DNA of 64,000 nt, from NCBI GenBank assembly GCA_030068145.1, contig JAPJBO010000983.1:1-64000 (forward strand). Direction: 5' to 3'. Positions 33,471-44,114 of this stretch are shown in pieces (position 1 is the first letter of the stretch; the number at the start of each line of letters is the position of its first letter). The stretch is from Diplonema papillatum. Taxonomy: Eukaryota > Euglenozoa > Diplonemea > Diplonemida > Diplonemidae. Both the position numbers and the translations under genes were made by a program. Under the pieces are notes generated by a model, which searched no databases, had not been told where the DNA came from, and was given only the letters and a program-made list of their open reading frames with translations.

Positions 33471-33719
33471 ATTAAGACTCACCAGAGAAAATGGGCTTGG
33501 TGTCTAGTCTGAAGGAGAAAATGGGCTGCATAAGGTCCTGCTGGTTATCGCAAAAAAAAAAAAAAAAAGACGAAGAGAGACCAGGTGTGGCCCTAAAGCG
33601 TGAATGTAAATAGAGATTTTGCCCAAACACATTTTTTTGCACTTTTTTTGCACCAGGCTACAGCCAGGCCTTACGTTCAGCAGGCTAAACGTACTGATTT
33701 CAGCACGTTAATTCTTTTA

Positions 33720-35144
33720 GTTTCTCTTTGTACACATGCTGAATCAGTACGTTATCAGCACATATCTTGTGTCCAAGATGCCACCCGAAGGCCACCCAAG
33801 CAGGCCCATGCAGGTCTTTCAAAGAACTGGTGGAGGAGGGAGCAAGCTGGCTTGGATGTCTGCACATGACAGGCATACCCGTTTCTTCGGGCTTACGCGA
33901 GTGGGGGAATTGGGTGTATCATACCGTTTTTTCCGGCTCGCTACGCGAGCCGAAGAAGGGGATGATAAGTACTCCATTACTTCGATGACCGCCAGGGCCG
34001 CATATGATATGATCATTCATCAGAGTGCAAGAGACAAGTAGCATGCCGTGTGGCTCGGCTCGATTTCTTCGTTCGATGAAGAACTATTCAGAAATGTTTT
34101 GTGACCAAGCTAGGAGCCTCTGAAGGTCTTAGCTTTATATTGGCAAGCGTTGACACAAAGCCATTCGAGTTCCTGTTGGAACTTGCGCCTGACAAACTTC
34201 CGATTGTGATGATGGTGATGATCTTAGCGGCAGTGCTGGTACAACCTCCTTAGCACAGACGACAGAAAGAAAGCGAAAGCGCGAAGAGTCCGACATTCCT
34301 CCGTCCGAAGTCTTTCACCCTCTCAGTGTAGCTACGATCCAAAACGGGTGCAAAAACAGGCGGAAAAAGTGCAAAAAAACGTAAATAGGATCTTGGATTT
34401 TGCCCAAAAAGAGCGTAAATAGGGCCACACGTGAGAGAGACCACCCCGGATAACTAGCTTTTCAGTCTCTAATACCACTTGGGGCTTCCCTAGTCCGCGT
34501 CTGAATCGGCGCACTTCTATTGTGCGGTCGACGATTTTACGTCGTTCTGATGCCTGGCGACTTTGTTTCTTCGCTTGCTGTTGCTTATTTCCTTTGTGGA
34601 CCTTTGATTTCCTCCTTTCAAACAAAACTCCTGAAACACTTCCGGGAGGGGGTAGGTCCCGCAATGAGTAACAACAGCAGATCAGCAGCGACTGACCAAT
34701 GATAACGATTCGACACCTTAAAGAGACGGGGTCCTTCTTCTTCGCGTGGACAGGGCGTCAAATTCGGGGTTTGTTTTCCCGTGGCAGCACTAGCTCGGTC
34801 TCCGGTTGGGCTTGTGGTCGGGTAGCGAACGGGATACAGGCATACTTGCACAATTCACTATGGCTACCCAAGTTTGTGGGGGATAATGTTGCTTCGCTCT
34901 CGGTACTCATGTGCAGACGTGCTGTTCCGGAAGTGTTCCCTTCAGTAAAACACTACTACGCAAAGTAGATGGGGCGGGTACGTGACACAGGAGGAGACAA
35001 ATAGGAGGACAGCAGGTACCCACTCGATAATGTGGCACGCACGTCGGGAGGAATCGAACGGAGGCGACGCGGCGGCGTACTTCGCGTGTGAAAGCGTAGG
35101 CTGTGCAGCTAGGGACGTCTTTTTTCGTCTTTTTGGTCCTTTTA
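33720..35144. other. No gene recognised
   Basis: No conserved domain, RNA gene or clear repeat copy seen; a short hairpin CTCGCTACGCGAG lies near 33938. Confidence 0.35.
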
Positions 35145-35345
35145 GAGTTATAGTTCGCTTGAAATTCCGGGGTTTTAGGGTCTCCTCATGAAGGGGTTGG
35201 TTCTCTTAGAGCAAGAAAGGGCTATATGGTTACGGGTTGTATATTTGGTGCACGCTTTCGTTGGCTAGCCATGTCCGGGACTGTTTGTGACCGACACCAA
35301 GTGCATTCCTTCGTGAAGTGTAGTCTTGGGCCCCGCACGTTCGTT
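35145..35345 (+). repeat. Family V/U composite copy
   Basis: TATAGTTCGCTTGAAATTCC, TTTTAGGGTCTCC, GGGCTATATGGTTACGGG, TGGCTAGCCATGTCCGGG and TAGTCTTGGGCCCCGCACG occur in the same order as at 30415-30570 and 42303-42478. Confidence 0.55.
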
Positions 35346-35375
35346 TTTGTTCTTCTTTTCGTCATTTTTGTTGGT

Positions 35376-35470
35376 GCGCACTAGCGGAACTCACCTGCTT
35401 TGGTAAGTTTCATGTTGTACACTGCCAACTACTAATTCTTAGTACCAACAATGCCTTGTTAACAAAAAAA
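35376..35470 (+). repeat. Family R repeat
   Basis: GGAACTCACCTGCTTTGGT to TAGTACCAACAATGC and AACAAAAAAAGG; matched at 59764-59857 and in part at 25208-25255. Confidence 0.55.
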
Positions 35471-35711
35471 GGCGAAAAAAGACCAACTCGGATGTTTAAC
35501 TACAGCCACGGTACGTATGGGTCCCTACATCATCATGATGCTCCCTTTTTCGCCCTTTTCTCGTCCGTTTTCGTCTTTTTCAGCTCAAAATGCAATTTGG
35601 GGCTTCCCTATGTGCAGCCAGCGGAACCAAATCTCTGTTCGGGTGCACGATCGATCTCAGCGGGAAATTCCGCCTCCCACGGCAGCCTACGGCAGTGAAG
35701 TTCCAGGCCAA

Positions 35712-35925
35712 GGGGGATTGCAAGAACGTGCTTGGAATGAATATGTGCTCAACACCGCACTACGTATTCTACGTGCTTGGAATGAATATGTGCTCAACAC
35801 CGCACTGGTCCCGTCTGGTCATTTCAGCCACGGACACAGAAGGCGGACTATCATCAGCGCGGAACCTGAGTGTCTGCAGACAGGACAGCGGTGTGAGTCT
35901 GGTTGGAGGGCGGCTGTTCGCTGTT
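35712..35925 (+). repeat. Family S repeat with internal duplication
   Basis: CAAGAACGTGCTTGGAATGA, AATATGTGCTCAACACCGCA (twice, 48 bp apart), AGCCACGGACACAGAAGGCGG and TGTCTGCAGACAGGACAGC. Related copies at 38826-38990 and 43205-43325. Confidence 0.6.
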
Positions 35926-35929
35926 TTGT

Positions 35930-37050
35930 GAAGCCAGGGCTCACGCATTGAGCCGTGGGAAGAGGTGCTCAAGGACTCAAGGAACATGTTGGCATCAGGA
36001 TATTGCTGCCCTGAAACAAGAGCTCCGGCGGAGGGACGCAAATACTGCCAAATTGTCAAGGAGAGTTGAGCCAATTCACCCCCCTGCCCGATCGAAACGT
36101 TGTCGAGCCTTGTAGTTTGGGTTAGAATAGAAATGCGAGTAATCTGTGGCGATAATCCGCATCGATAAGTCTTGTCGAACGTAATCGAGTTTCGTAGTTT
36201 GGGCATAAAGCTATAACTAGTTTAGTACCAGTGTTGTGGTGTGGGATCGAATGGGTTCGTTTCAGGTCAGTATGAGTTTGATCAAAGTAACACCAAGGCA
36301 GCCCTTTCAAAGACCAGCCACAGTCAACGCCGCGTGGGTATGGGCTTAAGATATTCACCATCATGTTGCAAACCCCCGATTGCGCGGTACCTGGAAGCAC
36401 CCAGAGGGTGTTGGTGGTACTAAGATGCAGTTGCCCGCATCCAGCCGGCAGTGGAATCGCGCGTAATCGCTGCGCAATCGAGAGTAAACGCCGCGTGTTC
36501 GAGCGCAGGTCGCTTTTTCAGGGGGTGGGTCAAATTGGCTCAAGAGTTGACACGATTGCATGTGATATGACACGTTCAGCACATTCTAAATACACCGTCA
36601 ACCCCCATCTTTGATCACATGTTACAACATAACCACGGGTTCTCCTTGAATCGAAGCCTTCGCCCGTGTAGAGGGGGTAACGTTGGACGTGGAGAACTGG
36701 TGAGGAATTTCTGGAAAGAAATGCGCGCCGGTTCGCGGGGGGAAAATGTTTCGTGGGTTTGAAGAGCGCGTGGTGCTTGCGCCACTGAGGCCAGGTTATT
36801 TAACCGCGGATTTAGTGGAGGATTGTTCAGGAAACGGTCGTGAGCGAAACCCGACCAGGACACGACCATGCCACTGTCTTCTTTGTTTTGTGATGCGAAC
36901 ATCGCGAGGGGGGGGAAGGGCGTGGGCGAGTGGAGGAAGTCCAGTCTCGCGCGTTTCTCCCTTTTCGAGGCTGTTGCTCCGGTATTTTTTTCGGCCTACT
37001 CGTTCTGAGTCCGGCAAGACTCCGCGCCGAAGATGCGGCTTGACATCGGC
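35930..37050. other. No gene; repeat fragment shared with 52.7 kb
   Basis: 36060-36195 (CGTTGTCGAGCCTTGTAGTT, CTGTGGCGATAA) matches 52700-52770 and 52900-52925. No protein recognised. Confidence 0.4.
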
Positions 37051-37057
37051 CCGACTC

Positions 37058-37531
37058 GACTCGATTTGAGTCAGACTGGCAGTCTTACTCAATTTGAGTC
37101 AGACTAGCAGTCTGACTCGATTTGAGTCAGACTGGCAGTCTTACTCGATTTGAGTCAGACTGGCAGTCTTACTCGATTTGAGTCAGACTGGCAGTCTTAC
37201 TCAATTTGAGTCAGACTAGCAGTCTGACTCGATTTGAGTCAGACTGGCAGTCTGACTCGATTTGAGTCAGACTGGCAGTCTTACTCAATTTGAGTCAGAC
37301 TAGCAGTCTGACTCGATTTGAGTCAGACTGGCAGTCTTACTCAATTTGAGTCAGACTAGCAGTCTGACTCGATTTGAGTCAGACTGGCAGTCTTACTCGA
37401 TTTGAGTCAGACTGGCATCTTACTCGATTTGAGTCAGACTGGCATCTTACTCGATTTGAGTCAGACTAGCAGTCTGACTCGATTTGAGTCAGACTAGCAG
37501 TCTTGCTCGATTTGAGTCAGACTGGCGGTCT
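37058..37531. repeat. 28-bp palindromic minisatellite (~17 units)
   Basis: Units of 28 bp with TTTGAGTCAGACTGGCAGTC. The core GAGTCAGACT-NGC-AGTCTGACTC is a perfect inverted repeat with a 3-bp loop, and the joining GACTCGATTTGAGTC is a second one, so the array is a chain of potential hairpins. Variants alternate TGGCAG/TAGCAG and TGACTC/TTACTC. Confidence 0.95.
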
Positions 37532-38109
37532 GGGTCCGACTAAAATGTCGGCATTCTCACAGACAACCCAGAAGTAATCTGTTGGTGCCCGTTAAGAAGC
37601 CGGCGCTCTTGAGTCGCCGCTTGCCCGTTGAGGCGGGGAAGGGCGGGTGAATGCGGTAGCAGCGATCACCGTGCGTTTCTGTCATTTACACGTTTTTGGA
37701 CGTATTTTGTACTTGTTTTCGACCAGCCGTCTCGCTTTCCTCTTAAAGCACGCAACGGCGATGGTCATCCGGAGACTTCAAAGCCCCAGATTCTCAAGCA
37801 AAGGTCGGATTTTAGTGCTTGACTTCAAGCTGAAAGCCTGGCGTTAGTCACTTGACTTCAGGCTGAAAGTCAGCTGAAAGGCGGGCTTTAGTCACTGACT
37901 TCAGGGTCTGGCTATAGAGACTGACTCTAGACAAACTTTAGACCGACACCAATGGAACACACGCGTGTAGACTGAACCGGTTAGATGACAATACGGCGCT
38001 GATTCGCTCATTGCCCACGCGAGTTGCACTTGTTTTAGAAGACAAATGCAAAGCCTCGAAGAATTGCCTCCTTTGGTTTGTAAACAACAACAAAAACGAG
38101 GCCATGGCT

Positions 38110-38406
38110 CCTGGAAATACTCGACGTAGCTGCTTCGACTCCAATATAGAGGTAAGGGGCAAATACAACACGACACACAAACACAATCTGATTTGTTCTT
38201 TGCTTACACCACCACCGTGTGTTGCTTTCTCACTCAGGACTTTGACCTGTTGTGTTTGTGTGATTTGTCGTGTGGGGGTAGACCCGCATGACTTCACGTC
38301 CGTTCAACACGTGGTTCGGTAGTTACAGCACTTGGGATCCCTTCTGTTCTTTGTCGGGCAGCATCGTCGAGCATTTCCTTTCAAGCTGGCGCTTATGTAA
38401 AAAAAA
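38110..38406 (+). repeat. Family Z SINE-like repeat, copy 2
   Basis: Same order of words as 2048-2347, ending in an A run (38398-38406). Confidence 0.55.
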
Positions 38407-38450
38407 GAGCATCGGTGAGACTGGGTTTTCATGCATGTGAAAAGAGAGTA

Positions 38451-38748
38451 TACCGTAATTGGAATAATGTTGAACCGGGTAAAACCTGGGACACCCCAAA
38501 AATTGGGGCTGGGCGTCCCAGGGTTTTACCGGGTTCGGCATTTTTTTCGGGGTTTGCGACTTTGCGTACTTTGCAGAGCATCGCGACCCTGCTGCTTGCC
38601 CGCGCCTCGGGGTGCGCAATACTCAGCTCGACCCCTAGACGCCGCTGTCATAGGAGGCTGCAGGACCACCAGGTGTCCCAGGTTTTACCCGGTCTGTCAT
38701 TTACCCGTTCCAGCTTTAGTCCAGTTCAACATTATTCCAATTACGGTA
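38451..38748. mobile_element. MITE family M, complete copy
   Basis: 25-bp perfect terminal inverted repeats (TACCGTAATTGGAATAATGT.. and its inverse ending at 38748), then subterminal GGTAAAACCTGGGACACC and GGTGTCCCAGGTTTTACC inverses. About 298 bp, non-coding. If the TA at each edge is the target duplication, the ends begin CCGTAATTGG, a Tc1/mariner-like arrangement. Confidence 0.85.
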
Positions 38749-38825
38749 CCTTGAAGGTTATGAAGTGAGAAGGGGGTGCGAACTGGAGGGGGAGGAAATC
38801 TTAGTTTCGCGTTGTTGAGGGGACG

Positions 38826-38990
38826 TGCAAGAACGTGCTTGAGATGGATGTGTGCGCTTTTCCCATCTGCACCGAGGGTTTTGTGCCGGGTTTCGGTCCT
38901 TAAAACCGCGGACATATAAGGCGGGCCCTGACCAACGCGGAATCTAAGCGTCTGCAGACAGGACAGCTGTGTGAGTCTGCTCTGTCAGGC
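38826..38990 (+). repeat. Family S repeat, copy 2
   Basis: CAAGAACGTGCTTGAGATG, GTTTCGGTCCTTAAAACCG and TCTGCAGACAGGACAGC, parallel to 35712-35925. Confidence 0.5.
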
Positions 38991-39535
38991 GGCTAGCTTC
39001 TCACAATCGGACCGGAACCCCCCATTGACGATAGAGCACAGGAAACCCTGTCTAAGGACGAAGGCCCTGCGCACCGTGTCTGAGCAGTCTGCCAAATAAA
39101 AAAAACTAAAAGCGCCGTACTTGTGACTGCGAGGGCACACTTGATTGCTTTCACTAATGAGTTGCATGCGTTGCAAACTGCTAACTGTTGGTGTTGATTG
39201 CGAACAGGCCACAGAACGCGAGAGGGTACGAACCTGCAGTAGTTGTACTTCGAGGATCTATGGACAAGGGAAGACCCCAGTTCATTGTATCGACAGAGCC
39301 GAGGATCTATGGACTAGGGAAGATCCCAGTTCATTGTATCGACAGTGCACATACACGCATGATAACCACTGACGCGCCCATTTCGGCACCGTAGTAGTAC
39401 TGGTCGGGCTGGGTATCGGGGCATCGTTTGCGCCAGGACCTTTTGAAGCCGACACTCGGAAAGCTGCTTTGGATTGTGGCCGGCTTCAACACAAACTATT
39501 TCAAACGAAAGGTCATGAAGACCTCAAGCGCAGAC

Positions 39536-39735
39536 GGAAAAGAAATGTGAAAACGGGTTTTTTGTCTAGAGGCTTTTCGTGTTATTCTGCAGACGCTTTG
39601 GGCTATCTTTGTGTGTGTGTGTGTGTGTGTGTGTGTCTATGCTTTCAGTCGTCTTCTTAACCATGGTTAAGTGCGCAAATGGTGTCAGCTGAAGCTTCGG
39701 CGCTGCCCACGTTATGTTTGTTTCGCATTGAGTTC
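39536..39735 (+). repeat. Dispersed repeat Q with (GT)n expansion
   Basis: Matches 55477-55655 (AGAGGCTTTTCGTGTTATTC, CTTCTTAACCATGGTTAAG, GCGCAAATGGTGTCAGC). Where the other copy has TTTGTGTCTATG, this one has about 13 GT units (39609-39637). Confidence 0.75.
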
Positions 39736-40009
39736 TTTTAAGTACATGAACCACATGGACTGAGTCGCCGCTTAAGGTTACTCTATGACGTGTTTAGCAG
39801 CGGCTGCCAAACATCCCGTGACACCGCGCGAGGTGGTACAACGCTCTTTTTTCTTTTCGATTGCTCTCGATGGGGCGTGCAGGCCTAAAGGTTGGGACAG
39901 AAGTAACGAGCTTCACATTATTCTCGGGCCGTTCCCGCACGTTGCGTCTGTGTGATCTTGGTGCGGTATAGCTAGCTCGTTCGGGTGTCAAAAAGACCCC
40001 GTCGTGGCG

Positions 40010-40616
40010 CGTGGTTCACCCTACCTCCTGGAACTGCATCGAAATGACTGTTGCTGTTCATCATGGTGCACACCCCTATCCCCTGGGAGCTGCATAGAAG
40101 TGCCTCGAGCTGTATTTGACGGGCTACCACGGTTTGGCAGCAGCTGAACGTCAGGTACAGAAGCCGAAAGCGAGAGGTCAGACAGTCGACCCGTCAGTCG
40201 TTGTGGGCTTCTTTATCAGGCTTCCTGGGTCTTGGAATGGCTTCTTAGCCAGGCTCCTCAGTCAGGCTGTTTGGTCAGGCTTCTTCGGCATTGTGACCCG
40301 TGATAACCACCGGCGCACCCATTTCCGCGTCGATGGGATTGGTCGGGCTGGGCATCGGGGTGTCGTTTGCGTCCATCGCAGCTGGTTCACCCTGTCTCCT
40401 GGAACTGCATCGAATTGGCTGTTGCTGTTCATCACGGTGCACCACGGTCTATCAGGTACATCCCTACCCTGGAGTTGTATTTGACGGCTGAACGTCAGGT
40501 ACAGAAGCCGAAAGCGAGAGGTCCGACAGTCGACCCATCAGTTCTTTGGCTTCTTTATCAGGCTTCCTGGGTCTTGGACTGGCTTCTTAGCCAGGCTCCT
40601 CAGCCAGGCTGTTTGG
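40010..40616. repeat. Partial tandem copies of the membrane-protein gene's 3' end
   Basis: Downstream of the stop codon (minus strand) the last ~75 coding bases, stop and 3' UTR recur. CACCCATTTCCGCGTCGATG at 40317-40336 matches 40660-40679, and GTCAGGTACAGAAGCCGAAA occurs at 40151 and 40495; a third diverged block lies near 39360-39425 and 40010-40140. The period is about 343-370 bp. These copies lack the upstream exon body. Confidence 0.75.
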
Positions 40617-40919
40617 TCAGGCTTCTTCGGCTTTGTGACCCGTGATAACCACTGGCGCACCCATTTCCGCGTCGATAGGATTGGTCGGGCTGGGCATCGG
40701 GGCGTCGTTTGCGTCAACCTTCTCGACGTCGTTCGCCTTCCCCCACTTCGGCTGCGGCAGCTGCTCCTCGTCGGCACCTCCGCCGCAGCAGCTGAGCATC
40801 ACGTACAGGAGACCGAAGAAGACGAGAAGCCCGCCGGACACGTAGCGCGAGACGTCGACCCACTGCCCGATCTTCTCGTCTTTCGCCATCGGAGTTCCGG
40901 GAAGCGCCATGGTGCAGTC
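40617..40919 (-). CDS. Four-helix membrane protein, exon 4 (last)
   Basis: 101 codons including TGA at 40617-40619. Starts in phase 0 after the acceptor TTTCATCGCAG. Begins DCTMALPGTPMAKDEK, then the fourth hydrophobic segment (YVSGGLLVFFGLLYVMLSCC, about residues 132-151 of the assembled 207-residue protein), followed by a polar Pro/Asp-rich tail ending HKAEEA. The internal ATG at 40910 is not needed as a start, since the upstream exons join in frame. The glycine-rich last helix followed by a soluble tail resembles COPI-associated/TVP15-type Golgi proteins; that assignment is tentative. Confidence 0.85.
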   Translation of the reverse strand, partial: DCTMALPGTPMAKDEKIGQWVDVSRYVSGGLLVFFGLLYVMLSCCGGGADEEQLPQPKWGKANDVEKVDANDAPMPSPTNPIDAEMGAPVVITGHKAEEA

Positions 40920-41001
40920 CTGCGATGAAAGAAAGTTGGAGTAAGGCTATACGAAGTAGAGAAGCGGAGTCGCTATTAGCCGGGCAATTGTCTGATGCAA
41001 T

Positions 41002-41362
41002 GGTCTGACGATAGTCTGACGATAGTCTGACGATAGTCTGACGATAGTCTGACGATAGTCTGACGATAGTCTGACGATAGTCTGACGATAGTCTGACGAT
41101 AGTCTGACGATAGTCTGACGATAGTCTGACGATAGTCTGACGATAGTCTGACGATAGTCTGACGATAGTCTGACGATAGTCTGACGATAGTCTGACGATA
41201 GTCTGACGATAGTCTGACGATAGTCTGACGATAGTCTGACGATAGTCTGACGATAGTCTGACGATAGTCTGACGATAGTCTGACAATAGTCTGACAATAG
41301 TCTGACAATAGTCTGACAATAGTCTGACAATAGTCTGACAATAGTCTGCCGATAGTTTGACG
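41002..41362. repeat. 11-bp minisatellite (~31 units) in intron 3
   Basis: Units AGTCTGACGAT repeated with no visible change for about 25 copies, then AGTCTGACAAT for six copies, then decay (AGTTTGACGCT, AGTTTGCCGCT). All three minus-strand frames are open because the unit lacks stops on that strand; the Arg-Gln-Thr-Ile-Val frames are not genes. It lies within the membrane-protein intron. Confidence 0.95.
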
Positions 41363-41962
41363 CTAGTTTGCCGCTAATTTGATGATGACACCAAGGAGGA
41401 CTTCCCGGTTGTGGGCTGTTCGCAGCCGCTGTGACCATTTGACGGGTTGTTGATGCTTCCTGGAACGTGACTCTCCGGAATCGAATCCTAATTCCCCGTT
41501 CCCCGTTACAGCCACGGACGTAGTTCACGACACTAGCGTCAAAAACTGATAGAGCGCGGGCTTTCACCGACTTGAAGTCGTGTGATATCACTCGATTGAC
41601 CTGGTTGATCCGCACACCGCTGCCGTTGCTAGCTTTGGTTCTTATTGAGCCGATCCATCCCCTCTTGATAGACCGTGATAGACCGAAGAATACAGCACCG
41701 GGCAATTCGATGCAGCCCTAGGGACTAGAGATGGACCTGGTAGACCGTGGTGGACTGTGATTCACTGTGATAAACAGCGGCAGGCACTTCGATGCAGTTT
41801 CGAGAGATAGGGACGGACCGGCTCACTTATCTCGGTCAAGTTGTGTTGTATGTCGAAAAGAGACTTTTATGACTATTCTTTCCTTTGGAAACCGGCGTTG
41901 CGCGCTCAGCATTCCCACGATGAATCGACGAAAGGACCTCCTTCGAAATGATCACGGCACAC

Positions 41963-42044
41963 CTCCTCAAAGCGTTCGATGGCGTAGCTACTGGCAGCGA
42001 CGACTCCCAGGTAAACCAGGAAGAATCCTCGCGTGGCCCAATTG
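41963..42044 (-). CDS. Four-helix membrane protein, exon 3
   Basis: 82 bp. Acceptor GTTCCTTAG before 42044; first base C completes a phase-2 codon (Cys) with exon 2. It then reads NWATRGFFLVYLGVVAASSY and AIERFEE, a transmembrane helix flanked by polar ends. The donor GAG|GTGTGC ends it in phase 0, matching exon 4. Confidence 0.82.
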
Positions 42045-42838
42045 CTAAGGAACCTGCGGTCGTTGTTTGTGTTACCGTCGATCCCGAAGGACGACCCGAA
42101 TGACCAGTACTAGTCGCGAGCTACACCCACGGGTTCACTCCTACGCCCCAGGTACCAGGCCGGAGGAATTCCTCCGGGACCTTTTTCAGCACCTTTTTTT
42201 TTTTTTTTTGAGGGATTCCTCCGGTTTTTTCCTTAGCAGGAGCACTGTAAGCACCTGCTTTGTAGGAAATGCTTGGGGAGACTGCCAGTTGCGATAGGCG
42301 AGTGTGGCCGTTGATGAATGAGTTCTCCTAGAGCAAGAAGAGGGCTATATGGTTGCGGGTTGTATTTAATGCACGCTTTCGTTATGGGTTGTGGCTAGCC
42401 ATGCCCGGGACTGTTTGTGACCGACACCAAGTACATTCCTTCGTGGAGTGTAGTCTTGGGCCCCCCACGTTCTACAAGTGAGTTTTTGAGAGTGAAATGT
42501 AAAAGTTGGCTTGAAACTCTGGGGACCTTTGGCGATATGGGAAGATATCCTTTGTGCTCTGCGTGTTCTTATGGGCGGTGGTTACACGAGGTAGGAGAAT
42601 CGGTATGTACCTTTGTTATCGATACATTCCATACGGTAGGCCCTTCTCAGTATGGGTAACTGTCTTTTTCGTCTTTCCGACGATCCCGTGGGACGTGCAG
42701 ATTGGTGTCTTCCAAGCCTCCGCTTGTTTTGTGAGCCCAGCTTGGTGCATGTTGTGTGGTCGGTGGGCGGGGTTATAACTCTTTGCTTCAGTTTGCGACA
42801 GTTTCTTGCGCTAGAAGCAATCGGAGCAAAAGGCATAC
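42045..42838 (+). other. Intron 2; hairpin and family U copy inside
   Basis: No further exon seen. Contains a GGAGGAATTCCTCC hairpin and T16 (42170-42225), and a U copy at 42303-42478 (GGTTGTGGCTAGCCATGCCC to GTCTTGGGCCCCCCACG) in plus orientation. Confidence 0.5.
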
Positions 42839-42951
42839 CAAGCGCACGTGAGCCAGGACTTGCACCACTTCCGGACAGCGTCGATGCTCATCAGCGCAAT
42901 CACCAAGCAGAACAAGATGGAGAAGCAGCGCAAGACTATTGTGACGCGATC
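42839..42951 (-). CDS. Four-helix membrane protein, exon 2
   Basis: 113 bp. The acceptor CACACACAG precedes 42951 in phase 0, and the donor TG|GTATGC ends it at 42839 in phase 2. It reads [20 protein letters not shown] then [17 protein letters not shown]: a hydrophobic helix of about 20 residues followed by a basic/aromatic stretch. Confidence 0.85.
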
Positions 42952-43204
42952 CTGTGTGTGGCCGTTCGAATACTCAGGAGCAGCGGGGAAAGAAGACCCT
43001 GTTGAGTTTGACTCTAGTCTGACTTTGTGCAGTGACACGAGAGGCGTAGAATAGGTGGGAGGCCGCAACAATGAAATACCACTACTCTTGTTGTCGCTTT
43101 ACTTATCCAATGATGGTGTGTATGTGTGGATACATATCCAAAGACGGCAGCTGCTCTCTTGTGGGGTTAGGGTCTTCGGATCCGTAGCTTATCCGTGCGG
43201 TTGT

Positions 43205-43325
43205 AGAGGGATTGCAAGTACGCGCTTGCAATGAATGCATGTTCAACACCGCACTGGTCCCGTCTGCGCCGTGTTTCGGTCTTTCGAGCCACGGACACAT
43301 AAGGCGGACCATCATCTTTGCGACC
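43205..43325 (+). repeat. Family S repeat, copy 3
   Basis: TTGCAAGTACGCGCTTGCAA, CATGTTCAACACCGCACTGG and AGCCACGGACACATAAGGCGG, parallel to 35712-35925; lies in intron 1. Confidence 0.5.
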
Positions 43326-43719
43326 GGCGCTTTTGAGCGGGGGGCAGGTACTTGGACACTTGTTGTACCGCAGCTGCACACAGGCGAAAGGCCTTTAGGT
43401 TGCCCTCAAGGTTTGGCCCTGCCTGTAGTCTGGCAGTAAGTCCTGGCTCCAAACCCGACGGTTTCAACAGCACGCGCGTGCTGCATAGCGCTGGACATCC
43501 CCAACACCAAACCCCTCTCCCTCGCCCTTAGATACAGGGCCACTTGACTTGCAGCCTCCGATCAGCACCAACGTTCTGACTTTACTCTTGACTCCTCTCC
43601 TCTCATTGGAGGTGGTCTTGGGTTGCTTAACCACCTAAGGACGGAGGGGGAAAATCTTAGTTTAATGTTTAGGCAGAGCACTGCCTCTCATGCATGGTTG
43701 ATGCTAGCATCCGACACCC

Positions 43720-43915
43720 TTTGTGGGATCTGATGAGCGACTCCTACGCACGCCTGGCTTTGTGATACCAGTACGCGGCCAACTATGGGTGGATCGCTTG
43801 AGCATCATCCATTGTCGGGACCGGTGCATTCGGCAGGTGAGTTGTTACACACTCATTATCGGATGCCGACTTCCATGGCCACCGTCCTGCTGTCAAGATG
43901 AACCGACACCCTTTG
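43720..43915 (+). repeat. Duplicate block P, inverted relative to 49.7-50.0 kb
   Basis: About 190 bp (TACGCACGCCTGGCTTTGTG, GTGCATTCGGCAGGTGAGTT, TATCGGATGCCGACTTCCAT) also occurs twice in tandem and inverted at 49680-50010. The two sites flank K1 inside intron 1. Confidence 0.8.
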
Positions 43916-44114
43916 TGGGGGGAACGCGAGGACTTTACGCCATTTGTCATGTAACCACTTCTGGACGAACTACCACTGTGTAGTGGTAGTTAATTCAAGA
44001 AAGTTCGCGGGTGCCAGGTTCGCGGGCGAGAGGCCAAAGAATGGTCTAAAGTGGTCGCCGTTTGCTTTATTGGAAAGATCTGGCACGAATCTTTGAAATG
44101 CGCCCTTCATCGGG

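Larger units (their letters stand above)
31748..33711. mobile_element. Possible 1.96-kb inverted-repeat element
   Basis: TTAACGTGCTGAAATCAGTA starts the left arm at 31748 and its inverse ends the right arm at 33711. About 45 of 47 bases match through AACGTAAGGCCTG. Each arm is itself palindromic around TTCAGCATGCTGAA. The interior holds a possible LINE fragment, V/U copies, an A17 tract and a GC hairpin pair, but no transposase. Confidence 0.45.

Noticed and set aside
35030-35075. tRNA-like T-loop (GTTCGATTCC) on the minus strand
   Set aside because: No matching T-stem, anticodon arm or acceptor stem around it.
40714-41705. Three minus-strand frames rich in RQTIVRLSSDY
   Set aside because: By-product of the 11-bp minisatellite inside an intron; all three frames are open simultaneously.
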